Assembly: GCA_947173495.1 (NCBI GenBank)
Contig: CAMWFQ010000033.1
Location: forward strand, 1-43,575
Source of the DNA: an uncultured Lachnospiraceae bacterium
GTDB taxonomy: Bacteria; Bacillota; Clostridia; Lachnospirales; Lachnospiraceae
DNA: 43,575 bases
Reading direction: 5' to 3'
Shown: piece after piece, positions 33,443 to 42,290 of the stretch
Layout of the letters: every line of letters starts with the position of its first letter
Numbering within the stretch: the stretch's first letter is position 1
Position numbers and translations under genes: made by a program
Notes under the pieces: model-generated
Databases searched by the model: none
The model's input: the letters and a program-made list of their open reading frames with translations, nothing else
Told to the model about the DNA's origin: nothing

Positions 33443-34390
33443 ATGGACAAAATAGCAGTTTTAATCCCATGTTTTAATGAAGAAAAGACGATTGCCAAGG
33501 TGATCAGGGATGCGAAGGCAGCATTGCCGGAGGCGGTCATTTATGTATATGATAATAATTCCACAGATGCCACAGGAGCCATAGCGGCCAGAGAAGGGGC
33601 AGTGGTTCGCCGGGAATATATGCAGGGAAAAGGAAATGTGATCCGCAGGATGTTCCGTGAGATCGAAGCCCGGTGTTACATCATGGTGGATGGGGATGAT
33701 ACGTATCCGATGGAGTTTGCACCGGAAATGGTGAAGAAGGTATTGGAACACAATGCCGATATGGTGGTAGGAGACAGGCTCTCATCAACTTATTTTGAAG
33801 AAAATAAGCGTCCGTTTCATAATATGGGAAACTCCCTGGTGCGGGCCAGTATTAACCATTTATTTGGGTGTAAGGTTAAGGATATTATGACGGGATTTCG
33901 TGCTTTCAGCTATGGATTTGTAAAGACCTTCCCGGTACTTTCCCGGGGATTTGAGATCGAGACGGAAATGACGATTCATGCGGTTTATAATAATATGCAG
34001 ATCGACAATGTGATTGTGGAATACAGAGACAGACCGGAGGGAAGCGTATCCAAGCTGAATACCTATTCTGACGGGTTCCGGGTGCTGGGGACGATTTTCC
34101 GCCTGTATCGGGATTATAAGCCTTTCGGCTTTTTCAGCCTTTTGGGGCTGGTGCTGGCAGTGATTGCGGTTCTTTTCTTTATACCTGTTCTGCTGGAATT
34201 CCTGGGAACGGGACTGGTACTTAAATTTCCCACACTGATTGTCTGTGGATTTGTGATGCTTGCGGCGATTCAGTCTTTCTTTGCAGGGCTTATTTTGTCC
34301 AACATGGCCATGAAAAACCGGAGAGACTTTGAATACCGTCTGACGCTGGTATGCCAGAAGCAGCAAAGTACACAGGAGGAGGAAAAGTGA
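33443..34390 (+). CDS. GT2 glycosyltransferase with C-terminal membrane helices (GtrB/DPM-like)
   Basis: Predicted polyprenyl-phosphate glycosyltransferase of 315 aa. The GT-A domain starts with VLIPCFNEEKTI and includes DNNSTD, the DGDDTYPME metal-binding region and GFRAFSY. Two C-terminal helices (about 229-254 and 268-292) anchor it. Such proteins load a sugar onto undecaprenyl phosphate for a following GT-C transferase. The stop overlaps the next gene by 4 nt (GTGA), so the pair is translated together. The sugar is not readable from sequence. Confidence 0.88.
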   Translation: MDKIAVLIPCFNEEKTIAKVIRDAKAALPEAVIYVYDNNSTDATGAIAAREGAVVRREYMQGKGNVIRRMFREIEARCYIMVDGDDTYPMEFAPEMVKKVLEHNADMVVGDRLSSTYFEENKRPFHNMGNSLVRASINHLFGCKVKDIMTGFRAFSYGFVKTFPVLSRGFEIETEMTIHAVYNNMQIDNVIVEYRDRPEGSVSKLNTYSDGFRVLGTIFRLYRDYKPFGFFSLLGLVLAVIAVLFFIPVLLEFLGTGLVLKFPTLIVCGFVMLAAIQSFFAGLILSNMAMKNRRDFEYRLTLVCQKQQSTQEEEK

Positions 34391-36132
34391 AGCAGTTGAT
34401 ATCTCGATGGCATTTGTTGGCAGTATTTGGTTTTTTTCTGTTTGCAGGACTGGTGTTTGTGCTGAGCGGGGAAAACAGCATTATCGCGATTCACGATAAT
34501 CTTGATCTGTTTATTCCGCAATATCAAATGATGAAGGATACGGGTACCTTTTTCAGCCATGACGCGGAAGTGCCTTTTCTGGGGGGAATCAGCAGGGATG
34601 TGCTTCCTGCTGAATTTTCGTTATATACACTACTTTATATGATTTTGCCCGCTTATTCCGCCTATGTGGCAGGATATCTTCTTAAAGCAGGAATTGCATT
34701 GTTTTCCTGCATTCTCCTGGCAAAGGATCTGTATGGGAAGCGTTATGACACATACAAGCCTCTGGTGTGGATTTTGGGACTGGCATACGGAATACTCAAT
34801 GTGTTCCCCAATTTTGGAATCTCTTTTGCGTCCATTCCGCTGGTGATTTTCCTGATACGTAAAATCTGCAGGGAACCGGGAATCAAATGGTATGCGATGT
34901 TGTTTTTCTATCCGGTGCTCTCTTACTTTTCCTATTTCGGCCTGTTCATCCTGGCCTATATGGCTCTTTATTTCATCTGGCTGCTGATCAGAAGAAAGCA
35001 GCTGGAAGATAAAAAGCTTCCGGTAAGGATGTTCCTGGCAATCTGTGTTCTGTCAGTGGGATGCATTGTTTGTGAGTACAGGCTGTTCGGGCAGATGTTG
35101 CTGAGCGACGAGGTGACCATCCGCTCCACCATGGAGGCAGGGAGCCTTGCCGCAGGGGAAATATTCAAAACCATAGGAGAGGTATTTGCAAAGGGAATGT
35201 TTCATGCGGAGAGCGTGCATGCTTATCTGGTTCTTCCGGTGTGTGCCATATACTTTCTGTATCTGAATTATTCCTATCTGAAAGAAAAGAATATCTCAGG
35301 TATCTTCCGGGACCTGTATAATCTTCTGATATTGGTAATTGTCTTTAACAGTGTTGTATATGGGATTTATTACTGGGAGGACTTCCGCAGGATAGTGGAA
35401 ATGCTCTGCCCGCCCCTTACCGGGTGGCAGTTTAACAGAACGGTATTTTTCAGTCCGTTTCTGTGGTATGCGGCATTTTTTCTGGCGTTGAAGCGGCTTT
35501 ACGACTGCCGGGGCAGATGGGGCAGGTATACGGCAAACCTTTTAGCAACGGTCGCGCTGTTGATCATTATCTTTTCAGATACTCGATATAATGATTTGTA
35601 CCATACCTGTTATGGGCAGGCATACCGGTTGCTGAAGGGAGCGCATACCGACCAGCTCAGTTTCGGAGAATTCTATTCGGAGGACTTGTTCCGGGAGGTC
35701 CGGAAGGAGATTGGGTATAATGGAGAGTGGTCTGCTGCTTACGGATTTTACCCTGCAACCCTGGAGTACAATGGAATCGCAACATTGGATGGCTATTTGG
35801 GATTTTATTCTCAGGAGTATAAGGAAGCGTTCAGGAGGGTCATAGCACCGGCGCTGGAGCGGGTGGAGGAGAGCAGAGAATATTTTGATACCTGGGGCGC
35901 CAGAGCATATCTGTATTCAGGTACGGATCTTTCTATTGTGAATGCGTCCCGCAGCTATCATGTGACGGATCAGAATATTTATATTGACACGGAGGCATTT
36001 AAGGCTCTGGGGGGCACGTATATTTTTTCCAGAATTGATATTACCAATGCAAAGGAAGCAGGGCTGGAGCTCATGGGAGTTTACACGCAGGAGAAATCGC
36101 CTTATACGTTGTATGTGTACCAGTGCGATTAG
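34387..36132 (+). CDS. Polytopic membrane protein, DUF6044-like, probable sugar transferase
   Basis: Membrane protein of 581 aa with roughly ten to twelve helices and a soluble C-terminal third (about 440-581). Near the N-terminus it has AIHDNLDLFIPQYQ, an Asp-containing loop right after the first helix, as in DUF6044-like and GT-C-type transferases. The GTG start 34387 overlaps the previous stop and has CAGGAGGAGG upstream. Pairing with a GtrB-like enzyme suggests it uses the polyprenyl-linked sugar on an outside acceptor such as a wall glycopolymer; this is inferred from context. Family assignment is from memory of the N-terminal motif and is moderate. Confidence 0.72.
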   Translation: MKQLISRWHLLAVFGFFLFAGLVFVLSGENSIIAIHDNLDLFIPQYQMMKDTGTFFSHDAEVPFLGGISRDVLPAEFSLYTLLYMILPAYSAYVAGYLLKAGIALFSCILLAKDLYGKRYDTYKPLVWILGLAYGILNVFPNFGISFASIPLVIFLIRKICREPGIKWYAMLFFYPVLSYFSYFGLFILAYMALYFIWLLIRRKQLEDKKLPVRMFLAICVLSVGCIVCEYRLFGQMLLSDEVTIRSTMEAGSLAAGEIFKTIGEVFAKGMFHAESVHAYLVLPVCAIYFLYLNYSYLKEKNISGIFRDLYNLLILVIVFNSVVYGIYYWEDFRRIVEMLCPPLTGWQFNRTVFFSPFLWYAAFFLALKRLYDCRGRWGRYTANLLATVALLIIIFSDTRYNDLYHTCYGQAYRLLKGAHTDQLSFGEFYSEDLFREVRKEIGYNGEWSAAYGFYPATLEYNGIATLDGYLGFYSQEYKEAFRRVIAPALERVEESREYFDTWGARAYLYSGTDLSIVNASRSYHVTDQNIYIDTEAFKALGGTYIFSRIDITNAKEAGLELMGVYTQEKSPYTLYVYQCD

Positions 36133-36180
36133 AACGATTGCCAAAGGAGAGTTTCCATATAGAATTTCTGGAAAAATGAT

Positions 36181-36233
36181 AACAAAGGCGCATGGATTTT
36201 GCAGTGACAGAATCCATGCACCTTTGTTACTTT
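36181..36233. terminator. Bidirectional terminator between DUF6044-like gene and pgi
   Basis: An 18-bp stem with a single mismatch joins 36181-36198 (AACAAAGGCGCATGGATT) to 36211-36228 around a 12-nt loop; it is followed by ACTTTTTC on the plus strand and by ATCATTTTT on the minus strand. It serves the DUF6044-like gene and the convergent pgi. Confidence 0.85.
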
Positions 36234-36262
36234 TTCAATAGATTAATGTCTGTTGACGGATA

Positions 36263-37609
36263 TTATAATCTTTTAAGCAGCTCTTCCCTCTGGGCCTCAT
36301 ATCCGGGCTTGCCCAGAAGCGCAAACATGTTCTTCTTGTAGCTCTCCACGCCGGGCTGATTGAAAGGATTCACACCGAGCAGATATCCGCTGACGCCGCA
36401 GGCGAATTCAAAGAAGTAGAACAGCTGACCCAGATAATACTCATTTACCTCAGGAACGCGCACCATAAGGTTGGGAACCTGTCCATCGGTGTGGGCAAGG
36501 ATGGTGCCGTTCATAGCGCTTTTGTTGACGAAATCAACGCTCTTGCCGGCCAGATAGTTCAGTCCGTCCAGATCGACAGGCTCTTCCTCCAGAAGAATTT
36601 CCTCTCTGCTGGTCTCGATATTGATCACCGTCTCAAACATATTCCGGGAACCATCCTGGATGAACTGGCCCATGGAGTGCAGATCAGTGGTCAGATCAAC
36701 GCTTGCGGGGAAAATGCCCTTCTGATCCTTCCCCTCGCTTTCGCCGTAGAGCTGCTTCCACCATTCGGAAACATAGTGAACACTGGGCTCATAATTTGCA
36801 AGGATCTCGATTCCCTTGCCTTTTCTCAGCAGGATATTGCGCAGAGCTGCGTACTTGAGAGCATCATTTTCTTCAAAAGGAGCTTCCAGAGCAGCCTTGC
36901 GCCCGGCCTGAGCGCCTTCCATTAATTTATCAATATCGGCGCCGCTTACAGCGATGGGCAGCAGGCCTACAGCAGTGAGAACAGAGAAACGGCCGCCAAC
37001 ATCATCGGGAACGACGAAGCTTTCATAGCCTTCCTCTGTGGCCAGATTCTTTAAGGATCCCCGCGCCTTGTCTGTGGTGGCATAAATTCTCCTGGAAGCC
37101 TCTTCCTTGCCGTATTTTTTCTCCAGCATGGCCTTGAACACACGGAATGCAATAGCAGGCTCGGTAGTGGTGCCGGATTTACTGATCATGTTGATAGAGA
37201 AATCTCTCTCGCCAATCACGTCCATTAAATGTTTAATATAGGTTGAGCTGATGGAATTTCCTACAAAATAGATTTCCGGAGTCTTTCGGATCTCTTTGCT
37301 TACGGTGTTGTAGAAGCTGTGGCGTAAAAATTCAATGGCTGCTCTTGCACCGAGATAAGAACCACCAATACCAATCACCAGAAGGACTTCGGAATCATTC
37401 TGGATTTTGGCGGCCGCCTTTTTGATCCTGTCAAACTCATCCTTATCGTAATCTACCGGCAGATCGATCCAGCCAAGGAAATCATTTCCCGCGCCTGTTT
37501 TGGAAACCAGTACCTCTTTTGCATCCAACGCCAGCTTTTTCATGGATTCCACTTCGTGGTCTGCAATGAAGGAAGCAGCTTTGGAATAATCAAATGTCAC
37601 TTTGCTCAT
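36263..37609 (-). CDS. pgi: Glucose-6-phosphate isomerase
   Basis: Interconverts glucose 6-phosphate and fructose 6-phosphate in glycolysis; 448 aa. Motifs are [31 protein letters not shown] (sugar-phosphate binding), the [14 protein letters not shown] signature and the catalytic-region [13 protein letters not shown]. The start 37609 has AAAGGAG just upstream; an in-frame ATG at 37696 lies further upstream and lacks a ribosome site. It forms a small minus-strand group with the UPF0340 gene upstream. The glycogen phosphorylase gene elsewhere in the window feeds the same sugar-phosphate pool, but it is a separate transcript. Confidence 0.95.
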   Translation of the reverse strand: MSKVTFDYSKAASFIADHEVESMKKLALDAKEVLVSKTGAGNDFLGWIDLPVDYDKDEFDRIKKAAAKIQNDSEVLLVIGIGGSYLGARAAIEFLRHSFYNTVSKEIRKTPEIYFVGNSISSTYIKHLMDVIGERDFSINMISKSGTTTEPAIAFRVFKAMLEKKYGKEEASRRIYATTDKARGSLKNLATEEGYESFVVPDDVGGRFSVLTAVGLLPIAVSGADIDKLMEGAQAGRKAALEAPFEENDALKYAALRNILLRKGKGIEILANYEPSVHYVSEWWKQLYGESEGKDQKGIFPASVDLTTDLHSMGQFIQDGSRNMFETVINIETSREEILLEEEPVDLDGLNYLAGKSVDFVNKSAMNGTILAHTDGQVPNLMVRVPEVNEYYLGQLFYFFEFACGVSGYLLGVNPFNQPGVESYKKNMFALLGKPGYEAQREELLKRL

Positions 37610-37720
37610 AATGTACGCTCCTTTTTCTGAAAAATTCAATTCGCTGAGAACTGTAAACGTCAGGTCAACTTGTTGCTTACGGTTTAAGTGTAACAAATGA
37701 ACATGGGTTTTTCAAGAATT

Positions 37721-38311
37721 TTACAGCATTTCCTCGTTATAGACTGCCCGTGAACCGCCGATAAATTTGCCTCTTGTCCGGGCACACACCAGATGAGCCT
37801 GGCCGATCTGCTTCAGATCGATTCTCACAGGAACCGCCACGTCCGCAAGGTGCATGCCGATCAGCGTATCTCCGATATCCATCCCGGCCTGAGCTGAAAT
37901 ATGTTCAACGGCCGCAGGATGCGCAAACCGGCTGTAAGCAGTGGTGCCAAAGGAGCCGCCTGCTTTAGGCTGGGGAACCACATTTACGAGAGGAAGGCGT
38001 TCTCTTTTGGCAAGTTCCTCTTCAACAATCAATGCACGGTTCAGATGCTCACAGCACTGGGCTGCCAGATACAGTCCGTTTTCCTGAATAACCTGGTAGA
38101 CCCCTTCAAATATGGCTTTTGCCGTTTCCACGCTGGAGGAGGTTCCGATTCGCTGACCGATCACCTCGCTGGAGGAACATCCTACCACCAGGATATCTCC
38201 TTCTGAGAGGTGCGCTTTTGTCAGCAATTGGCTTGCTGCCTCATAAGCTTCCTCCTGCACTTTTTGTAAAAACGCTTCTTCCTGAAATTCTTTTTCCATT
38301 CCACTTTCCAT
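37721..38311 (-). CDS. UPF0340 / TIGR01440 family protein (YwlG-like)
   Basis: Conserved protein of 196 aa with unknown function, resembling B. subtilis YwlG. Family stretches are LVVGCSSSEVIGQRIGT near residue 45, the CCEHLNRALI segment, and the PQPKAGGSFGTTAY and DIGDTLIGMHL region. Soluble, no targeting signal. Start 38311 has GAAGGA at proper distance; ATG at residue 5 is an alternative. It lies 111 nt upstream of pgi on the same strand. Confidence 0.88.
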   Translation of the reverse strand: MESGMEKEFQEEAFLQKVQEEAYEAASQLLTKAHLSEGDILVVGCSSSEVIGQRIGTSSSVETAKAIFEGVYQVIQENGLYLAAQCCEHLNRALIVEEELAKRERLPLVNVVPQPKAGGSFGTTAYSRFAHPAAVEHISAQAGMDIGDTLIGMHLADVAVPVRIDLKQIGQAHLVCARTRGKFIGGSRAVYNEEML

Positions 38312-38640
38312 CTTCTTTTCCTTCTTTCTTCTTCGTTTGGCGCTGATGTTTTATTTCCGCGAGCAACGAGCCAAGCGGACATGCTTGCATGTCCATTTGG
38401 CGACTGCCGCGAGGCGATGAGTCAAGCCGCAGGCTTTTGACTGAATATTAAGAATGTCTGGCGGAGCCCGACATCCGTTCTTTTCCCAAAAGGTCTACTT
38501 TATATTTTCGGCAGGAAGTGGGAAATTCCTTTTTTGTTTAAAAGGAAAAGTAGAAAATCCTCTGCCCTGACGTTAAAAAAGAATTGTCAATTACTATCTG
38601 TTCAAAAGCAAATAATTTTTATATAATGAAAAGAGATTTA
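38312..38640. repeat. Repeat-rich spacer with palindrome, degenerate tandem units and a promoter
   Basis: No gene is visible. GGACATGC (38377-38384) and GCATGTCC (38387-38394) form a perfect palindrome flanked by CCAA and TTGG. Two related units begin CCGCGAGCAACGAGCC (38358) and CCGCGAGGCGATGAGTC (38408), about 50 bp apart, suggesting a degenerate tandem repeat that runs to about 38480. A TTCCTTTT/AAAAGGAA hairpin lies at about 38526-38548. TATAAT at 38622-38627 is the likely -10 of the dehydrogenase gene; its -35 (TGTTCA) is weak. Confidence 0.6.
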
Positions 38641-38663
38641 TAATTACCGTTAAGGAGAAGAAT

Positions 38664-39623
38664 ATGAAAATAGTAGTTCTGGAGAGAAACAGTGTGGGAC
38701 TGGATGTTTCTGTGGATGAGATCGGGACATTGGGAGATGTGAGAGTGTATCCGAACACCACGGCGGCAGACGTGAAGGATAAGATCAAGGATGCAGAGAT
38801 TATCGTAGCGAACAAGGCGCCTCTGAATGAAGATACCTTAAGGGGGGCGGAGAATGTGAAGCTGATCTGTGAATTTGCCACAGGATATGACAATGTGGAT
38901 CTGGCCTATTGTAAAAGCAGGGGGATTAAAGTGGCCAATGTGGTGAACTATTCCACAGATGCAGTGACGCAGCATACCTTTGCGCTTTGCTTTTATGTGC
39001 TGGAGAAGCTCCGTCATTATGATGAATATGTAAAGTCAGGCGCCTACGCTGCCCAGGAGAGGTTTTCAAATTTTGACATCCCTTTTACCGAGCTGGCAGG
39101 AAAAACCTGGGGAATCATAGGAATGGGACATATTGGCAGGAAGGTTGCGTCTGTGGCACAGGCTTTTGGATGTAAGGTGATCTTCTATTCGGCGTCCGGC
39201 AGCAGTACCTGTACAGAATATGAAAGAGTAGATTTTGATACGGTTCTCAGAGAAGCAGATTTTCTTTCCCTTCATTGCCCGCTGAGCGACAGAACGAGGA
39301 ATCTGATAGATGCGGAAGCATTTCAGAAAATGAAAAAAAGCGCTATTTTGATTAATGTGGCCAGGGGGCCGGTGGTAAATGAAGAAGCGTTATATGAGGC
39401 GCTGACCGAAGGGACGATTGCAGGAGCCGGACTCGATGTGCTCAGCGCAGAACCCATGAAAGAGAGCAACCCTCTGAGCAGGATTCAGGACAGTAATAAG
39501 CTGATTATCACCCCGCATCTTGCATGGGCAAGCATTGAGGCCAGGAGGCGGTGCGTTTCCGAAACCTGCAGGAACATTGAAGCCTTCCTCAAGGGAGAGA
39601 ACAGAAATATCGTGAACTTGTAA
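38664..39623 (+). CDS. D-isomer 2-hydroxyacid dehydrogenase
   Basis: NAD-dependent reductase of a 2-oxo acid, 319 aa. The Rossmann motif GMGHIG sits near residue 155; the catalytic set is Arg in NVARGPVVNE, Glu in LDVLSAEPM and His in ITPHLAWAS. Sequence around these motifs is closest to glycerate/hydroxypyruvate dehydrogenases. AAGGAG precedes ATG 38664. It is followed 11 nt later by an SAH/MTA deaminase gene; a role in 2-oxo-acid handling next to methionine recycling is possible but unproven. Confidence 0.88.
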   Translation: MKIVVLERNSVGLDVSVDEIGTLGDVRVYPNTTAADVKDKIKDAEIIVANKAPLNEDTLRGAENVKLICEFATGYDNVDLAYCKSRGIKVANVVNYSTDAVTQHTFALCFYVLEKLRHYDEYVKSGAYAAQERFSNFDIPFTELAGKTWGIIGMGHIGRKVASVAQAFGCKVIFYSASGSSTCTEYERVDFDTVLREADFLSLHCPLSDRTRNLIDAEAFQKMKKSAILINVARGPVVNEEALYEALTEGTIAGAGLDVLSAEPMKESNPLSRIQDSNKLIITPHLAWASIEARRRCVSETCRNIEAFLKGENRNIVNL

Positions 39624-39634
39624 GGGAGATGGAT

Positions 39635-40930
39635 ATGGGAATCTTACTGAAAAACATTCTGGCAGTATTGCCGGAGAAAGATAAGGATGTTATCAGAGAA
39701 ACGGATATTTATATTGAGGGCAGCAGAATTGTCTCTGTGGGCGACAGGCCGGAAGGATTTTTCGCTGAAAAGGTGATTGATGGGAAGGACAGGCTTGCCA
39801 TACCAGGGCTGATCAACTGCCATACACATTCTTATATGTCTTTTATGAGGAATATGGCGGACGACATCAGTTTTATGGACTGGTTGTTTGGAACCATTGA
39901 TCCCATAGAGCAGAAGATGACAGATGAGGATGCCTATTGGGGAGCGTGCCTTGCGATTATAGAAATGATGAAAAGCGGCACCACCTGTTTCAACGACATG
40001 CAGATGAACATTCACCAGACCACAAGAGCGGTGAAAGAATCCGGTATGCGTGCTGTGATCAGCCGGGGACTGGTGGGAAGCGGAAACGATGAGGGCGGAC
40101 GGATGCGGCTGCAGCAGGCTTTTGAGGAGAAAGAGGCAGCCAGAGACTGTGACAGGCTCACCTTTATGCTAGGACCTCACGCACCTTATACCTGCGATGA
40201 CTCCTATATGCGTATTGTTTCTGAGGAAGCAAAAAAGAACCATATGCGGATTCATGTTCATCTTTCAGAGAGTGAAAGTGAGATACAGCAGATTCAGGAA
40301 AAATACGGCGTATCGCCGATCGAGATGGCTGATCAGAACGGTCTGTTTGATGTACCTGCCATCGCTGCCCATTGTGTGCAGATTACGGAAAAGGATATGG
40401 AGATCCTGAAAAAAAAGAATGTGAGCGTGGTGACCAATCCGGCCAGTAACATGAAGCTGGGCAATGGATTCGCACCGGTACCTGCCATGTTGAAAAAAGG
40501 GATTAACATTTGTCTTGGCACAGATGGCGCCGCCAGCAATAATTCGCTGAATATGTTTCATGAGCTGAGTCTGCTTACTCTGGTCCACAAGGGCGTGCAC
40601 AAGACGCCTCAGTGTATCAGCGCTGAAGAGGGCTTTCGGATCGTAACGATAAACGGTGCCAGGGCGCTGGGACTGGAAAAGGAGATCGGGTCACTGGAAA
40701 CAGGCAAGAAAGCGGATATTGCAATCCTTGACCTGAACAGCCCGTCTCTGACACCCAGAAACAATCTTCTGGCCGGACTTTCCTATTCAGCCAACGGCTC
40801 AGAGGTGGAGACAGTCATCATTGATGGAAAGATTACCATGGAAGGACGGAAAGTACTGACTATGGATGAAGCGCTGGTGTGTCGCAAGGTAAATGAGATC
40901 ATAACTCGTATGAGTATTGATAAAAAGTAG
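39635..40930 (+). CDS. mtaD: 5'-methylthioadenosine/S-adenosylhomocysteine deaminase
   Basis: Amidohydrolase that removes the 6-amino group of the adenine ring in SAH or methylthioadenosine; 431 aa. The metal ligands are INCHTHSYM (HxH), His in MRIHVHLSES, His in AIAAHCVQ and Asp in CLGTDGAASNNSLNMF, all in place. The fold and length fit the MtaD/DadD group. ATG 39635 is chosen over ATG 39629 because AAGGGAG ends immediately before 39629 and gives proper spacing only to 39635. The next gene is an SAH-hydrolase homologue 83 nt on, which has its own promoter. Confidence 0.88.
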   Translation: MGILLKNILAVLPEKDKDVIRETDIYIEGSRIVSVGDRPEGFFAEKVIDGKDRLAIPGLINCHTHSYMSFMRNMADDISFMDWLFGTIDPIEQKMTDEDAYWGACLAIIEMMKSGTTCFNDMQMNIHQTTRAVKESGMRAVISRGLVGSGNDEGGRMRLQQAFEEKEAARDCDRLTFMLGPHAPYTCDDSYMRIVSEEAKKNHMRIHVHLSESESEIQQIQEKYGVSPIEMADQNGLFDVPAIAAHCVQITEKDMEILKKKNVSVVTNPASNMKLGNGFAPVPAMLKKGINICLGTDGAASNNSLNMFHELSLLTLVHKGVHKTPQCISAEEGFRIVTINGARALGLEKEIGSLETGKKADIAILDLNSPSLTPRNNLLAGLSYSANGSEVETVIIDGKITMEGRKVLTMDEALVCRKVNEIITRMSIDKK

Positions 40931-40944
40931 TAAGGCAGAAAGTG

Positions 40945-40973
40945 ATGACAGGACAGACGACCATCACTATAAT
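40945..40973 (+). promoter_or_regulatory. Promoter before the SAH-hydrolase homologue
   Basis: ATGACA (40945-40950), one mismatch from TTGACA, and a perfect TATAAT (40968-40973) are 17 nt apart. The leader is about 33 nt and contains the GGAGG site; no SAH or SAM riboswitch is seen. Confidence 0.75.
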
Positions 40974-41013
40974 AAAAATTCGGCTGAATCAAATATCTAT
41001 TGGAGGATAAAAA

Positions 41014-42264
41014 ATGAACAGTGAAATCAGAGACATCAGTTTGGCCGAATCCGGGGAACGCAAGATCGAATGGGTGAAGAGAAATTGCGATCTTTTACGT
41101 ACTCTGGAAGGGGAATTCAGGGAGATGAAGCCCTTCGAAGGTAAAAAAATTGCTCTTTCCGTTCATCTTGAGGCGAAGACAGCTTATCTTTGTCTGGTAC
41201 TGAAGGCAGGCGGAGCCCAGATGTTTGTAACAGGCTCCAATCCTCTCTCCACCCAGGATGATGTGGCGGCCGCTCTGGTAAAAGCCGGCCTTGAAGTTCA
41301 CGCATGGTATGACTGTACACCTCAGGAGTATGAAACGCATATCCGCCATGTGTTGGAAGCCGGCCCTAATATTATCATTGATGATGGAGGAGATCTGGTT
41401 AATATGATCCATACACAGATGCCGGAGCTGATACCGGCTATCATCGGCGGCTGTGAAGAGACTACCACAGGAATTATCCGTCTGGAAGCGATGAACCGGG
41501 CAGGAGAGCTGAAGTTCCCTATGGTTCGCGTTAATAATGCAGATTGCAAGCATCTGTTTGATAACCGCTACGGGACCGGGCAGTCTGTATGGGATGGCAT
41601 CAATCGTACCACCAATCTGATTGTAGCAGGCAAAATTGTGGTGGTAGCCGGCTATGGCTGGTGCGGAAAGGGCACGGCCATGAGGGCGAAAGGGCTTGGC
41701 GCAAGAGTAATTGTTACGGAAATCGATCCTATTAAGGCAATCGAGGCAGTTATGGACGGATTTGATGTGATGCCCATGAACGATGCCGCGAGGGTAGGCG
41801 ATTTCTTTGTTACGGTGACAGGATGCGATAAGGTGATCGACGAAGAGGACTTCAAAGTCATGAAGGATGGGGCGATCCTCTGCAACGCAGGACACTTTGA
41901 CTGCGAGATCGATATGGCAAGGCTCCGCGAGATTGCCGTGGAGACCAGGGAGCAGAGAAAAAATATCATGGGTTATAAACTGCCCACCGGCCAGTGGATT
42001 TTCGTTCTGGCAGAAGGAAGGCTTGTAAATCTGGCGGCTGGAGATGGACATCCGGCAGAGATTATGGATATGAGTTTTGCAATCCAGGCATTGTCTGCCA
42101 AATATCTGGTAGAGCACGGCAGCGGGCTGAAAGAGAAGCTGATCGATGTGCCTGCAGAAGTTGACAGGGACGTAGCGGAAAGGAAGCTTGCATTCCTTGG
42201 AAAAAAGATTGATGTACTGACACCGGAGCAGGAAAAATATTTAAACAGCTACACACTCAACTGA
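41014..42264 (+). CDS. ahcY: S-adenosylhomocysteine hydrolase homologue, possibly S-inosylhomocysteine hydrolase
   Basis: NAD-containing hydrolase of 416 aa, the short form without the insert near the middle. Catalytic residues by comparison with the human enzyme are kept: His51 (human His55), Glu in EETTTG, Lys and Asp-Asn in CKHLFDNRYG, His in NAGHFDCEID, and the NAD motif GYGWCGKG. The base-binding stretch reads HLEAKTA instead of HMTVETA, so human Thr57 and Glu59, which contact the adenine amino group, are Glu53 and Lys55. Human Met351 corresponds to Asp344 in GDGHP. With an SAH deaminase gene next door, these changes suggest it splits S-inosylhomocysteine to inosine and homocysteine. TTGGAGG precedes ATG 41014. 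Confidence 0.9.
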   Translation: MNSEIRDISLAESGERKIEWVKRNCDLLRTLEGEFREMKPFEGKKIALSVHLEAKTAYLCLVLKAGGAQMFVTGSNPLSTQDDVAAALVKAGLEVHAWYDCTPQEYETHIRHVLEAGPNIIIDDGGDLVNMIHTQMPELIPAIIGGCEETTTGIIRLEAMNRAGELKFPMVRVNNADCKHLFDNRYGTGQSVWDGINRTTNLIVAGKIVVVAGYGWCGKGTAMRAKGLGARVIVTEIDPIKAIEAVMDGFDVMPMNDAARVGDFFVTVTGCDKVIDEEDFKVMKDGAILCNAGHFDCEIDMARLREIAVETREQRKNIMGYKLPTGQWIFVLAEGRLVNLAAGDGHPAEIMDMSFAIQALSAKYLVEHGSGLKEKLIDVPAEVDRDVAERKLAFLGKKIDVLTPEQEKYLNSYTLN

Positions 42265-42290
42265 AAGGTTGAAGAAAAGGAGGGACACCT

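Noticed and set aside
40974-41013. SAH riboswitch before the SAH-hydrolase homologue
   Set aside because: The leader is only about 33 nt, too short for a known SAH or SAM aptamer, and shows no matching motif.
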